IMG/VR virus record: IMGVR_UViG_3300004369_000822
Span: 1-48,313 of that record
Direction: 5' to 3' (one strand)
DNA from: a virus
Length of the DNA: 48,313 nucleotides
Part shown: positions 9,001 through 16,971 of the stretch, in pieces
How the letters are laid out: every line of letters begins with the position of its first letter
How positions within the stretch are numbered: position 1 is the stretch's first letter
The notes under the pieces: generated by a model
Database searches by the model: none
What the model saw: only the letters and a program-made list of their open reading frames with translations
Told to the model about the DNA's origin: nothing
Made by a program: the position numbers and the translations under genes

Positions 9001-12000
9001 TCAAGTTTGGACTCAAGTTTGGTTGCATCAAAGCCGCTACTAACGCCGTCCGCATAAACCTTCTTGAGTGCCGCAGACTTTTCCTGTTTCGCATCCATCT
9101 TGGATGCTTTACCAGCCAACTTGTCTTTGAGCGAACCTCTAGTAACCTCCAATTTTTCCAGAATCGGCGAATACGCAAGTTGTAGTCGAATATCATCCTG
9201 AAGATTTGGTGAGAAAGGGTCGTCCGGATCGTATGTGTAGTCGCCAGCCAAGAACTTCTGTAGACGATCCTCAGCCGCATCTTTGTCAATGGTGATAATC
9301 GCAATAACATTGTCAACCTTGCTATCAATTTCGTCCGGATCATTAATGTCAGATGACCAGATATTGTTTGCGTATATTGAATGAGTCTTGGCGACATACG
9401 CATCTTTGACGTCAGGTGTATCAGAGAATGTCTTAAGTTCAGTCTGGTAGGCGTCTTGAGGACTGTAAGGCTTGTCCGGAACTCCAGCAGGAGTTGTAGG
9501 CTCGGTATCAACAGTGTTGTTATTGGCCTTTTCGGCCATTGCCAGTTCCGTCTCATACTGAGTCTTAAGATCCTCGCGAACTGCCTGACGAGCCTTGTGT
9601 GCCGTATTGCGTTCGGCAAGTTCATCAAGTTCACTTTGCGAAACAACCTCGCCATTATTAATGCGGGTTTCCATTGCGTTGAAGTCTTCAATAATAGAAT
9701 CAAGATTCTTTTGTGATTCTTTATCAAAAGTAGCAATATCAATTTTGCCGTCAGAGTCGCGGAACTCAGAGTAGTTAGATTCTTTAGCCTTAGCCTTTAC
9801 TTCCTTAGAAGATGTCGGAAGTTTTTCAATATCTTTATTCAACAGAGCCATTGTCATTTCGCCAAAGTCCTTGACCGGCGGATCGTCTGGATCCGGATCA
9901 GGATCAGGAACCTTCTTGCCCATATCACCAGCAGAAGGAACAGCATCGTCAACAGGTTTAATAACTGAATTTGCAGAAACCTTCTTCGGCTTCTCCTTCT
10001 TCTTAGACTTCTTCTGACCAACTAGCAGATCACCAAGCTGAGAATTGTTGATTACAGCCTGTCGACGCTTTGGCTGAACAAAATTGATTCGCTCGTAGAA
10101 GTTGACCTCTTCATCACCTTCATTTGGAACCCACATCGCCAGGAAGTTGGCACGCTCAGCACGCATCACGCCAAGAACAGATTGATTAGCGTCGGGAGAG
10201 GCACCCTCATCAGCGATTGCCTTATCGATCAATGCGAGCATCGTTTTAGAATCTTCAACACCCTCTAACTTGTCGTCACCCAAAGTATTCTGCCAAAAAC
10301 GCCAGTTAGTCATCCGCTCCTTGTGGAACTCCTCACGGAACTTCTGATCAGCAAACTTGGAATAAGTGTCCAATGTCTGCTTGTCAAAAGTTTCAGGCAA
10401 GAACGCCCCAGTCTTTGAACGCTTCAATTCCAAATCAAGAGCATCAACATCAAGATCTTTGAGATGAGCGTTTGCGGCAGCATCTACCGCTTCTGAAGCC
10501 TGGTTTACCTCGCTAATAATTTCCTCAACAGGAGAGTCAATATCAGCGATATCAATGAAACCGCCCTCTTGATCTGTTGCAAAAATTACTTGAAGACTGT
10601 CATCGGCTGCAAGTCGATCCTCGTCAACTACCCGATACTTGCCTTTAGCATCCTGAACGACATAGAGAGGTTTGCCTTCCTCAACCGACATGGCATTGGC
10701 TTTGGCTTTGGCATTCTCCGGTTTTGTATAAGCACCACCGTGTTGCTTACCTGGAAGATTCTTTTTTGGCGTTCCAGATGGTTTACCAGAAGGCTTTTTG
10801 GCTGGAAGTTTGGAAGGGCTAGTGGGATCCGAAGACTCAAGTTTCGTGAGCTCCAGCAACTTAGCGTCACGTTCTTTTTGAAGTTCTTTATACTTTTTCG
10901 CAAGATCAGCGGTTGGTAGATCTCGCGCCTCTAGTTCGTCAAGTTCAGAATCCAGGTTGGCAATCTGCGTATTGAGAGAATCAATATCGTTCTGAAGCGC
11001 AGAAATCTTTGATTGCTTATCAACCTTTTTCGGAGTCTTCTTTTGTGTCGGCTTTTTAGCAGAAGGCTTCTTCGTCGGAGACTTCTTCGGAAGAGGCTTA
11101 CGATCAACAGGAGTTTTATCCTTACGGCGACGCTCGCGTCGACCGCCACCACCCAAAATGCGACTGGCTGTACGCTCAAGAGCCTGCGCCAAACGATCAA
11201 GTTTTTCCGCCGCCGACTCCCGCTTTGAACCCTTCTTCTTGCGCTCCTTCTTGTCAGGCTTGTAATCACCAACAAGACGGCGAGCCATCCGCTCAGACGC
11301 ATCAGAAATGCGATCAGAGAAATCGGCTAGACGAGCACGAGTACCCTTTTTCTTGCGTGTCCCCTTCTTTTTCCCTACAGGACTCGTTTCAGGTATGACA
11401 CGCTTCTTTTTACCCTTAGCGACACGTGTAACTTTTCCAGCATCAAGCCCGCGACGTCGTCGACGGCCACCCTCACCAGGCACATAATCACCGATTAATG
11501 CCTGAGCCCAAGCCTCAAGTTTATCGCCCGTGGCGTCAAAGAAGTTTCCAAGAGCTTCGCGACGCTCACGACGATTGGTTGCAGTGCGTGTGCGCCTAGC
11601 AAGACGACGCGCATCAGATGCAGTACCGATATCATCTAAGCGTTGACCCGCACGTAGTAGCGCTCGACCAATGCGACGTGTTAAACCGCCACCACAGCCA
11701 CGGCCAAAACGATCAGTGATTTGACCTCCATACAAGGTTCCATCAGGACAACGCCAACCGCCACCTGGACCAATATTTGCGTCAAAAATTGCGCGCGACC
11801 CTTTTACCTGATGATTTAAATTGGCATATCGTTCCTGGGTTGCCGCATATTGAGATTTAAACGAAAGTACAGCGGCGCGATTCTCAGAAGAAAAACTTGA
11901 TAAAGGTTGAGCAAATGTACCCGAAATTGCTTCTTTGCGGTCAATGACTCGCTTAGAGACATAACGAGTCCCCATTGTCTTGTGTTTCGGACCGTATTGA

Positions 12001-12296
12001 AGAACAGCAGTATCAGGGACAAGTCGTTTTACACGCCAATAGGCCGAGTCAGGAAGAGTTTCACGCAACATCGCAAGCGTTTTGGCGTTAAGTGCCAGTG
12101 GCTTCTCCTGCTGAAGCGTGAAATCCAAAGTCTCCTTAATCTCCGTATAGGAGGCTTCTGAGTCGTTTGCCCATCCAGCCCACGCTTTAGCGTTGGAGGA
12201 AAAACCAATGCTTTTAGTTGAGGAGTCGGAGTGCAAAACTGCACCATATAGATCCCCCGTCAAAGAGTCTTTTACAAGTGTAATGCTGTGCGTCAT
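6003..12296 (-). CDS. Giant multidomain virion protein with a PI3K/HipA-like kinase domain
   Basis: The largest gene, 2,097 residues. Near residue 180-205 there is a Cys module (WRCPDGTLYGGQITDRFG) shared with the next upstream protein. A Lys/Arg-rich low-complexity stretch follows (about 220-420) and then a coiled coil (about 430-490). Much of the middle is acidic and helical. At about 1370-1540 there is a kinase-like domain. It has KKYIIKTED (candidate ATP Lys), EELGFG-like helix signals, a catalytic-loop-like segment DRAMNYFDRTPGNLFF (near 1495) and PIDHGNAF (near 1525), as in the PI3/4-kinase and HipA folds. The last 180 or so residues (HNHHSG...ASDMDTHGSG...RMVTIVPS) resemble a domain found at the ends of large actinophage virion proteins, sometimes called ADP-ribosyltransferase-like. 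Start ATG overlaps the preceding stop. It is likely a minor head or injected protein; neither activity is proven. Confidence 0.72.
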   Translation of the reverse strand: MTHSITLVKDSLTGDLYGAVLHSDSSTKSIGFSSNAKAWAGWANDSEASYTEIKETLDFTLQQEKPLALNAKTLAMLRETLPDSAYWRVKRLVPDTAVLQYGPKHKTMGTRYVSKRVIDRKEAISGTFAQPLSSFSSENRAAVLSFKSQYAATQERYANLNHQVKGSRAIFDANIGPGGGWRCPDGTLYGGQITDRFGRGCGGGLTRRIGRALLRAGQRLDDIGTASDARRLARRTRTATNRRERREALGNFFDATGDKLEAWAQALIGDYVPGEGGRRRRRGLDAGKVTRVAKGKKKRVIPETSPVGKKKGTRKKKGTRARLADFSDRISDASERMARRLVGDYKPDKKERKKKGSKRESAAEKLDRLAQALERTASRILGGGGRRERRRKDKTPVDRKPLPKKSPTKKPSAKKPTQKKTPKKVDKQSKISALQNDIDSLNTQIANLDSELDELEARDLPTADLAKKYKELQKERDAKLLELTKLESSDPTSPSKLPAKKPSGKPSGTPKKNLPGKQHGGAYTKPENAKAKANAMSVEEGKPLYVVQDAKGKYRVVDEDRLAADDSLQVIFATDQEGGFIDIADIDSPVEEIISEVNQASEAVDAAANAHLKDLDVDALDLELKRSKTGAFLPETFDKQTLDTYSKFADQKFREEFHKERMTNWRFWQNTLGDDKLEGVEDSKTMLALIDKAIADEGASPDANQSVLGVMRAERANFLAMWVPNEGDEEVNFYERINFVQPKRRQAVINNSQLGDLLVGQKKSKKKEKPKKVSANSVIKPVDDAVPSAGDMGKKVPDPDPDPDDPPVKDFGEMTMALLNKDIEKLPTSSKEVKAKAKESNYSEFRDSDGKIDIATFDKESQKNLDSIIEDFNAMETRINNGEVVSQSELDELAERNTAHKARQAVREDLKTQYETELAMAEKANNNTVDTEPTTPAGVPDKPYSPQDAYQTELKTFSDTPDVKDAYVAKTHSIYANNIWSSDINDPDEIDSKVDNVIAIITIDKDAAEDRLQKFLAGDYTYDPDDPFSPNLQDDIRLQLAYSPILEKLEVTRGSLKDKLAGKASKMDAKQEKSAALKKVYADGVSSGFDATKLESKLDGKLAGSNFDEIVARLSVLPDSYTTDEDFDSLSLDEKVAFLKAQTGGTDDAKSLGRIYQRLHYERYGSKESHITLKGYLEGHEERMSSGQTLSYKAIELQASSDSKVLNDLLDNMTANPPDGELDRLQMEGSIATARNNVIASQLAILTSDADPKIKANAYQSLNENIEQLREPLKSEFKTRFLAASGLKPGAKPKSATNMPTSDKFDPAALGTTDIDGRAIAKTVPIGTGGIFTPEQASLAVASGSPLSVIPDDLLASSIKDHIGDTKRFRMLKIQKGFNGDTTAVLDMTTGKKYIIKTEDRNHLGHIQESAAALLAQELGFGTVGVRYGSPVKNVNLPSAQMSAEGVSTGLGRTMVLEHLENLFPSSVTDKVVVDFNNLPAGAELDGESLARLMVFDRAMNYFDRTPGNLFFVKTASGKWAAHPIDHGNAFRPWGGSGSEQATGFVSITKGDNVDLMGLAKKLDPEETQKFAKALVDAKKRFQKTDFSASFGAIGKASPHTDDELARLTKHADFLTARKTDLDWDEMVKVGLTSVGFSGEDIESLTTLPPQYKLPERTRTIADLDTVIEKTRKSGGAPFVRMAHDGDQIEFNEMRVAEMTFVGTPNMKVGDKATKATQFSFRRRGEATGVVPDPSDGWVVLGSGHIVPQRTAAGKIRMNFALTDPHTSPGTDYGKTTWYKELDDGSIVMITSSANKKHTADEMVRIIIPDKKTGKTSSPATSDQLISALKAAGVTDTSPPDAEKIAATAKSNIFTTLTGKKLSGESDPDGALDAALGTWGLTQDDIRLVPSPDGGYDIGFTPDAAKSLAEQIEKKSGVTYVYHNHHSGSSKSFASGAMLSTLQRYEHGILKSGSSSASDMDTHGSGNWLYFYKGSGQAGTGYSDYQSSMPLDIALLRGDFRAFSYDAWGDIDAYQSLEQGFGGGDGNEVDFRSGVSFGRMVTIVPSASVREEFIQAAKDAGNDILGGIPVEKLVAVKGDIAAIQAGFDAIREQVGLL

Positions 12297-14371
12297 GTCA
12301 AACCCAGAACCTGTTGAATAGTTTCACGCGAACGATTAAGCGCCTCTAAACGCTGATTAAAGATCCCTTGCACAATTTCTAAATGCTTTTTTTCAGCCTC
12401 AGATACGATTCCATCAGCAGACAACTTGTCTCGATAATCTTCCCATGAAAAATTATTAGCCTGTTCAATAAGCGACTCTAAAATCTGTAGCAACAGATCC
12501 TTATCCTCTTGGGGGCGATCTGTAAAAACCTGTCCATATGCATTAGTAGTAGTGTTAAAAAACTCCTGGATGTCAAGATCGCGTCGTGCAGCAAGTTCTT
12601 GTTCGTCAAGACCAATTAGAGCAGACTTTGGGCCGATTGTAGCGACAGGCTCAACTTCGTCATTGACACGAACCCCGACAACCGATGCTGCTGTTCTGCC
12701 ACGAGTATCAGTAAGCCAGTCAGCAACCTGAATACCTAAAATTCTTTCCGGTGGCAGATCTTCGGAACGAATTGAGCGATCAAGTTCTGCACCTTCAATC
12801 ACATTGTCAGGCGATCTATAGACAAACGGTCGATTGCTTTCAGTACCGGCAAAACGCACAGCAGGTGCTTGAACACCCAATTCGCGTAACATTTCAGATG
12901 AAAAATGAGCACTGATATGTTCAAAATCAACATTATTCTCTTTGAGAATTAATTTCTGTTTATTAGGACCCTCAAAAACAGTAATGTCATCGCGCAACTT
13001 TCGGCTTTGATAGGAATCAGCCTGCTTCAAAGACTCATAAAGAATTGATGGGTCAATATCAGCCAGAAGCCCACCCTTGTTCAAATGCTCAACAGCCTCT
13101 TTAACTGAATCAATACGATCCTTGGGCGAGGACGGCGCTACAGTAGCGGCCGCGTCTGCCGATGGAGCCGAGACATCAGGTGCTTCGGCATCAGAATCGG
13201 CTTCCGTAAGGTCAGCCGCTTCTTCAACACGCAACTCGGGCGTATCTACAAAAGCCTCAACAGCCCATTTTTGCATGCCCTTATTTTTCCCACCCGCCTG
13301 CACTTGTTCGGGATCCTTGACATCACCGAAGTCAGTAGAAAGCTTAAATGCTCCATCGGAGTTCTCAACAATGAAATTTAAACGGGCAAGCGGATCCTTG
13401 GATACATCTATCTTTGCTGCAGTATTAGCGTCTTTCCCAAGTTGTCGACGCTCGCCAGTTTCAAGGGTGCGAGTACGCTCAAGACTGATCACAACACCAT
13501 TCGGAGCGACATAAGTAATCTTGGTAACGCCCGTATTAGAAAGAAGACCGAGCTCTTCCCCACCTAGTTCAGCAGGATCACGCACGGACTTTATCCATGT
13601 AGCATCTTCCATATTTCTGTTGTCTGGAACCTTCCGGAGTTCAGCCTCCGAAACAATTGGAACCATTACATATCCATCACGCCGCACTAAAACCGCATCT
13701 GTAGAGTCTTGATTTTTAATATTTTTGACAGCGTCCTTTTCAGCGGATGACTTAGCAGACTTACCAGCATCTCCAACTTCGGGAACTCGTGCTGCGCGCC
13801 TAACCATTAGTTCATTACTACGATCAACTTCGCCTGGCGCTACCGTTTCAACATTAACATCGGATGATGTAGCGGCTTCCGATGATGGCTTGCGACGCGA
13901 ACGTGTACGATAAACGGCTTGAGCAATAGTTTCCTTCAAAGAAGGAACATCAAAAAGTTGTTTCCCACAAGTTGTAAAATCAGAGTCAGTAAAACGGCCA
14001 CCAAACTGAAAACCTTCAGGACATCGGTATCCACGTTCAGGTTTATCAGGAACCCCTAAACGGTTGCGGCCACCACCAGGCGTCAAGGCGCGCGCTATCC
14101 CCGAGCGAATTGGACTCCGGGCTGGACTTATATTTCCAGGAGCAATAATTGTTCCAACAGCTTGGCCAGCCTGACCGACAGGATTTCGACTACCAACTGC
14201 GCCGACCTTCACATTGCTACGACGTAAGGCACGGTTGATGTACAAACGGGCTTTATGATCAGCCAACACCTGATCATCGCCAACAGGCATGAAATATAAA
14301 CCTGTCAGACCCTTTAGTTCAGGGGCGAAATGTCTAGTGAAAGTTAGTGGACGAACCAGGCGGTCAGGCAT
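12293..14371 (-). CDS. Large virion protein with a degenerate kinase-like domain
   Basis: About 692 residues from an ATG at 14371, which overlaps the end of the preceding gene by eight bases; the longer reading of the frame only overlaps that gene. Residues 112-135 carry the Cys module YRCPEGFQFGGRFTDSDFTTCG-like (C-P-x-G...GG..TD...CG), also present in the giant protein downstream. An acidic linker follows. Residues about 460-620 align by eye with the kinase-like domain of the giant protein: LILKENN for the ATP-Lys strand, SSEMLRELGVQAPAVRFAG for the helix after it. Here the catalytic loop reads ADWLTDTRGRTAAS, lacking the Asp-Arg and Asn of the active form, and the later DHG is replaced by IGPKSALIGLD. 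I read it as a pseudokinase partner of the giant protein. The C-terminus is helical. Confidence 0.68.
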   Translation of the reverse strand: MPDRLVRPLTFTRHFAPELKGLTGLYFMPVGDDQVLADHKARLYINRALRRSNVKVGAVGSRNPVGQAGQAVGTIIAPGNISPARSPIRSGIARALTPGGGRNRLGVPDKPERGYRCPEGFQFGGRFTDSDFTTCGKQLFDVPSLKETIAQAVYRTRSRRKPSSEAATSSDVNVETVAPGEVDRSNELMVRRAARVPEVGDAGKSAKSSAEKDAVKNIKNQDSTDAVLVRRDGYVMVPIVSEAELRKVPDNRNMEDATWIKSVRDPAELGGEELGLLSNTGVTKITYVAPNGVVISLERTRTLETGERRQLGKDANTAAKIDVSKDPLARLNFIVENSDGAFKLSTDFGDVKDPEQVQAGGKNKGMQKWAVEAFVDTPELRVEEAADLTEADSDAEAPDVSAPSADAAATVAPSSPKDRIDSVKEAVEHLNKGGLLADIDPSILYESLKQADSYQSRKLRDDITVFEGPNKQKLILKENNVDFEHISAHFSSEMLRELGVQAPAVRFAGTESNRPFVYRSPDNVIEGAELDRSIRSEDLPPERILGIQVADWLTDTRGRTAASVVGVRVNDEVEPVATIGPKSALIGLDEQELAARRDLDIQEFFNTTTNAYGQVFTDRPQEDKDLLLQILESLIEQANNFSWEDYRDKLSADGIVSEAEKKHLEIVQGIFNQRLEALNRSRETIQQVLGLT

Positions 14372-14981
14372 CGCCACACCCACAGCCACATCCACCTTCC
14401 TTGGATGGTGACCATTCATGCTCAACCCAATTACCGTTTTCGTCCTGACCTTCATGGACCCATGTCTTGGTATCACGGAGATAATCAATAAAACCTTTCT
14501 CCATCTCCACGAATTCACTAAGTACATTCATCGCGTATGAGTAGTCGCCTTCGGTAACAACATAATTTTCGGGCGCACCAAGTTCTTTTTTGCGTTTACG
14601 GAATCGACGGTTCATCCGAGCATTAAACTCACGATCAGTCCACAAAGACCCACGAATTCCTTTTCGTATTTTCCCACGGCAATTTTTCATGCCAGGATGA
14701 TGACAGCCTTCGTTTGGCCATAAGCCAGTTGTCTCATGATGCAACCATGCGCAAATACGCTCTAAAGGGTAAAGTTCGGGGTGATTTGCAAGAATTCGTC
14801 GACAACGACGAAAACCTCCGGGCTTTCGCATAATAGGACGCCAGTACCTGAGCAACCGCTCTAGGTTTCCCCGCCGTGGACCATACCCACGAAGAATGTC
14901 GCCACTGATCCGCTCCTGCGGCAAATCAAGAACAGATTGAAGAGCAGGCGGAGTTGTCGCTTTTTCGTTTAGTTCATCCAT
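14364..14981 (-). CDS. Basic head-region protein with a Cys-Gly tail
   Basis: Start chosen at the ATG that overlaps the preceding stop (TAATG), giving 205 residues; an upstream extension would only overlap the previous gene. The N-terminus MDELNEKA repeats a peptide in the scaffold-like protein two genes upstream. The middle is Arg-rich, with Cys and His residues (FRRCRRI, ICAWLHHET, GCHHPGMKNC) that could form a zinc site. The C-terminus ends GGCGCGCGDA. The next protein upstream also ends in alternating Cys-Gly. Function unknown; a head-completion or packaging-related role is inferred only from position between protease/scaffold and minor virion genes. Confidence 0.62.
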   Translation of the reverse strand: MDELNEKATTPPALQSVLDLPQERISGDILRGYGPRRGNLERLLRYWRPIMRKPGGFRRCRRILANHPELYPLERICAWLHHETTGLWPNEGCHHPGMKNCRGKIRKGIRGSLWTDREFNARMNRRFRKRKKELGAPENYVVTEGDYSYAMNVLSEFVEMEKGFIDYLRDTKTWVHEGQDENGNWVEHEWSPSKEGGCGCGCGDA

Positions 14982-15292
14982 TAACACTCCCCACCGCATC
15001 CGCACCCACAGTCATTGTTGAAAGCAAGAGTTAGACGCTTATATAGATCAGCCCGCGACTTACTAAATATCTTTTGTATTGCAACATGCGAAAGAGATCC
15101 GTCATGCCGCATTGATTTAACAAGAACTCGATTAGACGCATAACCAAGTTCGGTATGAGCAACAAAGGGTTTCTCTTTAAATGCCACAAAAGACGGGGAA
15201 GCACGAAAACCCTTAAACGAGGAATCATTCCTCAAGATTTCCGTACGCCGAATAAGACTTTCGGCGCGTAGTTTCGCTGACTTTGCGTCCAC
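14981..15292 (-). CDS. Small protein with a CGCGCG tail
   Basis: About 103 residues from a GTG at 15292, which has AAAGGA eight bases upstream; a TTG nine codons earlier lacks a ribosome site. The body is basic and mixed alpha/beta (FKGFRASPSFVAF, ELGYASNRVLVKS). The end, NNDCGCGCGGEC, has four Cys separated by Gly. It looks built to bind a metal or form disulfides, and mirrors the tail of the protein encoded next. The genes overlap by one base. No family is recognised. Confidence 0.58.
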   Translation of the reverse strand: MDAKSAKLRAESLIRRTEILRNDSSFKGFRASPSFVAFKEKPFVAHTELGYASNRVLVKSMRHDGSLSHVAIQKIFSKSRADLYKRLTLAFNNDCGCGCGGEC

Positions 15293-15327
15293 GCACCCGT
15301 TCCTTTGTTTGATCAACAAGTGTTGAA

Positions 15328-16911
15328 TCAGTACTTGTTACGAAGATCTTCCTCGGTAGTCAAAATCTCAAATTCCATTAGACTCTTCAGGAATTCAGGA
15401 TCACTGACATCAAGAGCAGACTTTTCGTTGTCCATGTCCTCTTGCATCTTCTTAGGAACCCAATTCATTGGAATTAGGTCCTCCAGGTTGAGATCCATGG
15501 CTCGCTTAATGATGTGGGCCTTAGCCTTATCTTTATCCTTGGCACGACCAAAAGCCTGAATGGCATTACGCAGGTCAGCTTCATCCTTAATGGGGAACGA
15601 TCCGTCAGGCAAAGCCATTCCACCTTCGGCCAACTTCGCACGATCTTCCTCTGAATAAGCACGCTTTAGAGCGATTTCCGCAGCTTCAGCCTCAATGTCT
15701 TCAGCTTCAGTGGTGTCATAAACATCGGTGCCAAGGAAATGACCATCAACGCCTACATAGAGGTCGTATGAGTAACCGTCTTTGGCATCAACCTCAAACA
15801 CATAAGCGTCATAGCCTTCAAAAATTTCTGAGTCGGCATTAATCACAAGGCCCTCAGTACCAAACTCGTCTTGAAGTGCCTTGACAGCAATGGCTTCGGC
15901 AGCCTTGATGTCAATCAGGCGGATTTCGCTATCCTGGTCAGCGCTCTTAGCTGAAATCAAAGTCTCAACATCAGCGGTTGAGAGAAGGTGGAAGTTGCGG
16001 ATCTGTCCAGTTGATCCATCAGCAATGAACTCAACAGCCTGGCCGTCCTTACCGAGGACATCAACGAAGAAAATATCTCCCTCTTCACTGTAGGCAGAGG
16101 TCAACACTTTCCCTCCAACCATTTCCAGAGCCATACCTTCAATGTCTAGTAGGCCAGGCATGCCATCTTCAGGCTGACATCCGCCCGGACAACCTTCGCA
16201 TACGGTGGAAGACATTGGATAGCACTTGCGCTCAGACGCACACAAAAAGAAGTCATCGGGATCATCTGTGGCGTCCATTTTGACGCCCATTGACTCCATC
16301 GCTACTCGTCGAGAACCTTTGCGAGGTTTCATCACAAGTCCACCCTTAGGGGTGTCCTCTTCTTCGCCGTCATCTTCGGCCTCGGGTGTTTCGGGCGCGT
16401 CCTCTTCCGTGTCGTCGCCTTCGGCAACCATGGGCTTCATAGCTGCTTTTTCGTCGATAGATTCGTCTTCGCTCTTGGCTCCAAGGTTTTCCATCCGACG
16501 CTCTTCTTCAAGAGCCTGACGAGCCTCAAGAATCTCATTCACTTCATCGCTGTTGTCGTCCGACACGGCTTCAGCGGGTTCCATAGCACCCTTTTCTTCA
16601 GCCTCAACGACATCATCTTTTTGGAGAACAGCCATAGCACCGCATGCGCCACAGACCTTTGCACCAGCCTTGAAGCCGCATTCACCAGCATCAAGCCCTT
16701 TGGCACACTTAACGACGCCACCGTCAGCATCAATCTTGACGACAGCTTTTTCGTTGAGTTCGTCCATTTCCTCGTTCTCCTTATACTGCATAGCCGATGA
16801 AAGACAGCCTTTGGGATTAGTGCATCCGTTGCATGGCTCCATCAGCTTTTGGCCTGAAACCATGCAGTTGTACTTGTTTGTCACTTTCACTAAAGACTTT
16901 TCATCGTCCAT
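15328..16911 (-). CDS. Acidic Cys-rich scaffold-like protein with PepSY-like domain
   Basis: This 527-residue protein follows the prohead protease, where a scaffold is expected. It starts with Cys clusters (CNGCTNPKGC near 27-36, and CAKG...CGFKAGAKVCGACG near 69-90) resembling zinc-ribbon knuckles. A long Glu/Asp-rich stretch (about 100-200) follows, then another Cys cluster (CASERKCYPM...CEGCPGGC). Residues about 330-400 look like a PepSY-type alpha/beta domain. Residues about 425-480 (GGMALPDGSFPI, LRNAIQAFGRAKDKDKA) match a module that is common near actinophage prohead proteases (DUF6582-like). A second in-frame start at 16767 has a better ribosome site. Function as scaffold is inferred from position and acidity. 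Confidence 0.66.
   Translation of the reverse strand: MDDEKSLVKVTNKYNCMVSGQKLMEPCNGCTNPKGCLSSAMQYKENEEMDELNEKAVVKIDADGGVVKCAKGLDAGECGFKAGAKVCGACGAMAVLQKDDVVEAEEKGAMEPAEAVSDDNSDEVNEILEARQALEEERRMENLGAKSEDESIDEKAAMKPMVAEGDDTEEDAPETPEAEDDGEEEDTPKGGLVMKPRKGSRRVAMESMGVKMDATDDPDDFFLCASERKCYPMSSTVCEGCPGGCQPEDGMPGLLDIEGMALEMVGGKVLTSAYSEEGDIFFVDVLGKDGQAVEFIADGSTGQIRNFHLLSTADVETLISAKSADQDSEIRLIDIKAAEAIAVKALQDEFGTEGLVINADSEIFEGYDAYVFEVDAKDGYSYDLYVGVDGHFLGTDVYDTTEAEDIEAEAAEIALKRAYSEEDRAKLAEGGMALPDGSFPIKDEADLRNAIQAFGRAKDKDKAKAHIIKRAMDLNLEDLIPMNWVPKKMQEDMDNEKSALDVSDPEFLKSLMEFEILTTEEDLRNKY
16765..16782 (-). promoter_or_regulatory. Strong internal ribosome site inside the scaffold-like gene
   Basis: AAGGAG lies nine bases before an in-frame ATG at 16767 (residue 49), with a second GAGGAA directly adjacent. 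It is stronger than the site at 16911 (GTGAG). The product would begin MDELNEKA, the same eight residues that start the protein at 14,364-14,981. A nested shorter product, or a wrong choice of the long start, is possible. Confidence 0.5.
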
Positions 16912-16951
16912 GTGTGCTCACTTAGTTTATCTGAGATGTAAACATCATCAG

Positions 16952-16969
16952 GGAAACAATGATGTTTCC
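16952..16969 (-). repeat. Perfect 7-bp hairpin between protease and scaffold-like genes
   Basis: GGAAACA / TGTTTCC with a four-base loop sits in the 60-base gap between the two genes. It has no T-tract. It may tune the ratio of protease to scaffold-like protein through mRNA stability or partial attenuation. Confidence 0.5.
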
Positions 16970-16971
16970 GC

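Noticed and set aside
8990-9742. 250-codon frame inside the giant virion gene
   Set aside because: Same strand but another frame of a gene with coherent domains. Its translation is Leu/Arg/Thr-rich noise, typical of a shadow frame.
14372-14527. Longer N-terminus for the 692-residue virion protein
   Set aside because: The extra 52 codons lie in the coding sequence of the upstream gene, and an ATG just before that gene's stop gives normal coupling.
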